Shown here: positions 63,348 through 64,000 of the stretch, piece after piece
Position numbering within the stretch: position 1 is the stretch's first letter
Layout of the letters: each line of letters starts with the position of its first letter
NCBI RefSeq assembly: GCF_020510525.1
Contig: NZ_CP075188.1
Coordinates: 1,364,001 to 1,428,000, forward strand
Direction: 5' to 3'
Length of the DNA stretch: 64,000 nt
Source of the DNA: Quatrionicoccus australiensis
GTDB lineage: Bacteria > Pseudomonadota > Gammaproteobacteria > Burkholderiales > Rhodocyclaceae
Notes under the pieces: generated by a model
What the model saw: the letters and a program-made list of their open reading frames with translations, nothing else
What the model was told of the DNA's origin: nothing
Database searches by the model: none
Made by a program: the position numbers and the translations under genes

Positions 63348-64000
63348 CTAGTCTTCTTCGCGCAGGATGGCTAGCGCCGGCGACTGGAAGTCGCGCCGGT
63401 AAAGCACGATCAGCACGCCGATGGCGAGCGCGCCGAGGACGACCGGGTGGAGCAGCCAGCCGGAGGCGGCCAGGCCGAAGTAATAGGCGCGGATGCCGCG
63501 GTTGAAGTCGTCGCCGGCCAGGCTGTTGGCGCGTGCGACGCGCAGCGCGTAGCGGTCGATGGCCGGATCGCCTGCCTTGCCGAAGGGGGCGGCGCCGACC
63601 AGGATGCAGAGCAGGTTGAACTGGCGCAGCGACCAGGTGAACTTGAAATAGGCGAAGACGAAGGACGCGAGCAGCAGCATCAGCTTGAGCTCAAGCAGTT
63701 CGCGGTTGCCCTGGCTGCCGAAGGGCAGTTCGGTGGTGAAGCTGAGCAGCTTGTCGGAGGCACCGAGCGCGGCGAGCAGGCCGGCGATGATGTAGATGGT
63801 GGTGTTGGCGTAGAAGGAAACGCTGGTCACCAGGTTGCCGATCAGGGTCGAGTCGGCGACGCGGATCTCGCGCTCCAGCATGCGCTGCGCCCATTGCAGA
63901 CGGTAAGCCTGGCTGGTGCGGACGAGGCCGCCTTCGCCCCAGCGGCTATGTTCGGAATACCAGGCGTAGCCGGCCCAGGAAGCGAAGAAAACGGCCACCG
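63348..64000 (-). CDS. DUF599 family membrane protein (5' end outside window)
   Basis: About 217 codons are visible; the reading frame is open to the right edge, and the first residues FFASWAGYAWYSEHSR resemble the end of the first helix of DUF599 proteins, so only a few N-terminal residues are missing. Further spans occur at about 60-85, 100-125 and 175-200. RIADSTLIGNL-like RVADSTLIGNLVTSVSFYANT is the family motif. Function is unknown. Confidence 0.85.
   Translation of the reverse strand, partial: VAVFFASWAGYAWYSEHSRWGEGGLVRTSQAYRLQWAQRMLEREIRVADSTLIGNLVTSVSFYANTTIYIIAGLLAALGASDKLLSFTTELPFGSQGNRELLELKLMLLLASFVFAYFKFTWSLRQFNLLCILVGAAPFGKAGDPAIDRYALRVARANSLAGDDFNRGIRAYYFGLAASGWLLHPVVLGALAIGVLIVLYRRDFQSPALAILREED

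Overview
The window is a GC-rich betaproteobacterial chromosome carrying one AT-richer inserted element. The gene order rlmN-pilF-rodZ-ispG-hisS-yfgM-bamB-der-hfq-hflX-hflK-hflC-hisZ-purA, the split hisZ regulatory subunit, the DctSR/DctA/DctPQM dicarboxylate systems and a complete gsp operon followed by phoX fit the Rhodocyclales (Dechloromonas/Azonexus-like). This placement is inference from gene content and order; no database was searched.

Layout. 1-7.4 kb: partial HD-GYP response regulator, rsgA, an M48 peptidase, orn, an ArnT-like glycosyltransferase, rpmE, rho and trxA. 7.4-14.8 kb: C4-dicarboxylate sensing and uptake (dctSR, the symporter dctA and the TRAP system dctPQM); the two transporter upstream regions share a sequence motif. 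14.9-31 kb: a long co-oriented housekeeping run with many 1-4 nt stop/start overlaps, covering RNA methylation, pilus assembly, isoprenoids, aminoacylation, outer-membrane assembly, GTPases, Hfq, HflKC, histidine and purine synthesis. 31.1-44.5 kb: on the minus strand, a complete type II secretion operon gspC-N followed by a Tat-signal, lipobox-bearing PhoX alkaline phosphatase with a Pho-box-like array upstream.

44.8-57.6 kb: two tRNA-Leu(CAG) genes bracket a 12.4 kb integrated mobilizable element. Its ends are a 23-nt tRNA 3'-end fragment (45054-45076) and the reconstituted tRNA gene at 57482-57566. It carries a 577-aa tyrosine integrase next to the right end, an IncQ-RepC-like initiator with three 22-bp iterons, a MOBP-type relaxase, a MobC-like protein and an oriT with an IncP-type nic motif, an H-NS-like protein, an Xre-type regulator divergent from a three-gene envelope cluster, two apparently identical IS630-family insertions, and, near the left end, a probable structured RNA of about 200 nt. 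One IS copy splits a gene whose frame is restored exactly when the IS and one TA duplicate are removed. The element therefore combines integration, plasmid-style replication initiation and mobilization genes, but shows no conjugation pore and no IncQ RepA helicase or RepB primase.

57.6-64 kb: rnr, an HDOD protein, a hemerythrin-like protein, rlmB, rarD and a partial DUF599 membrane protein.
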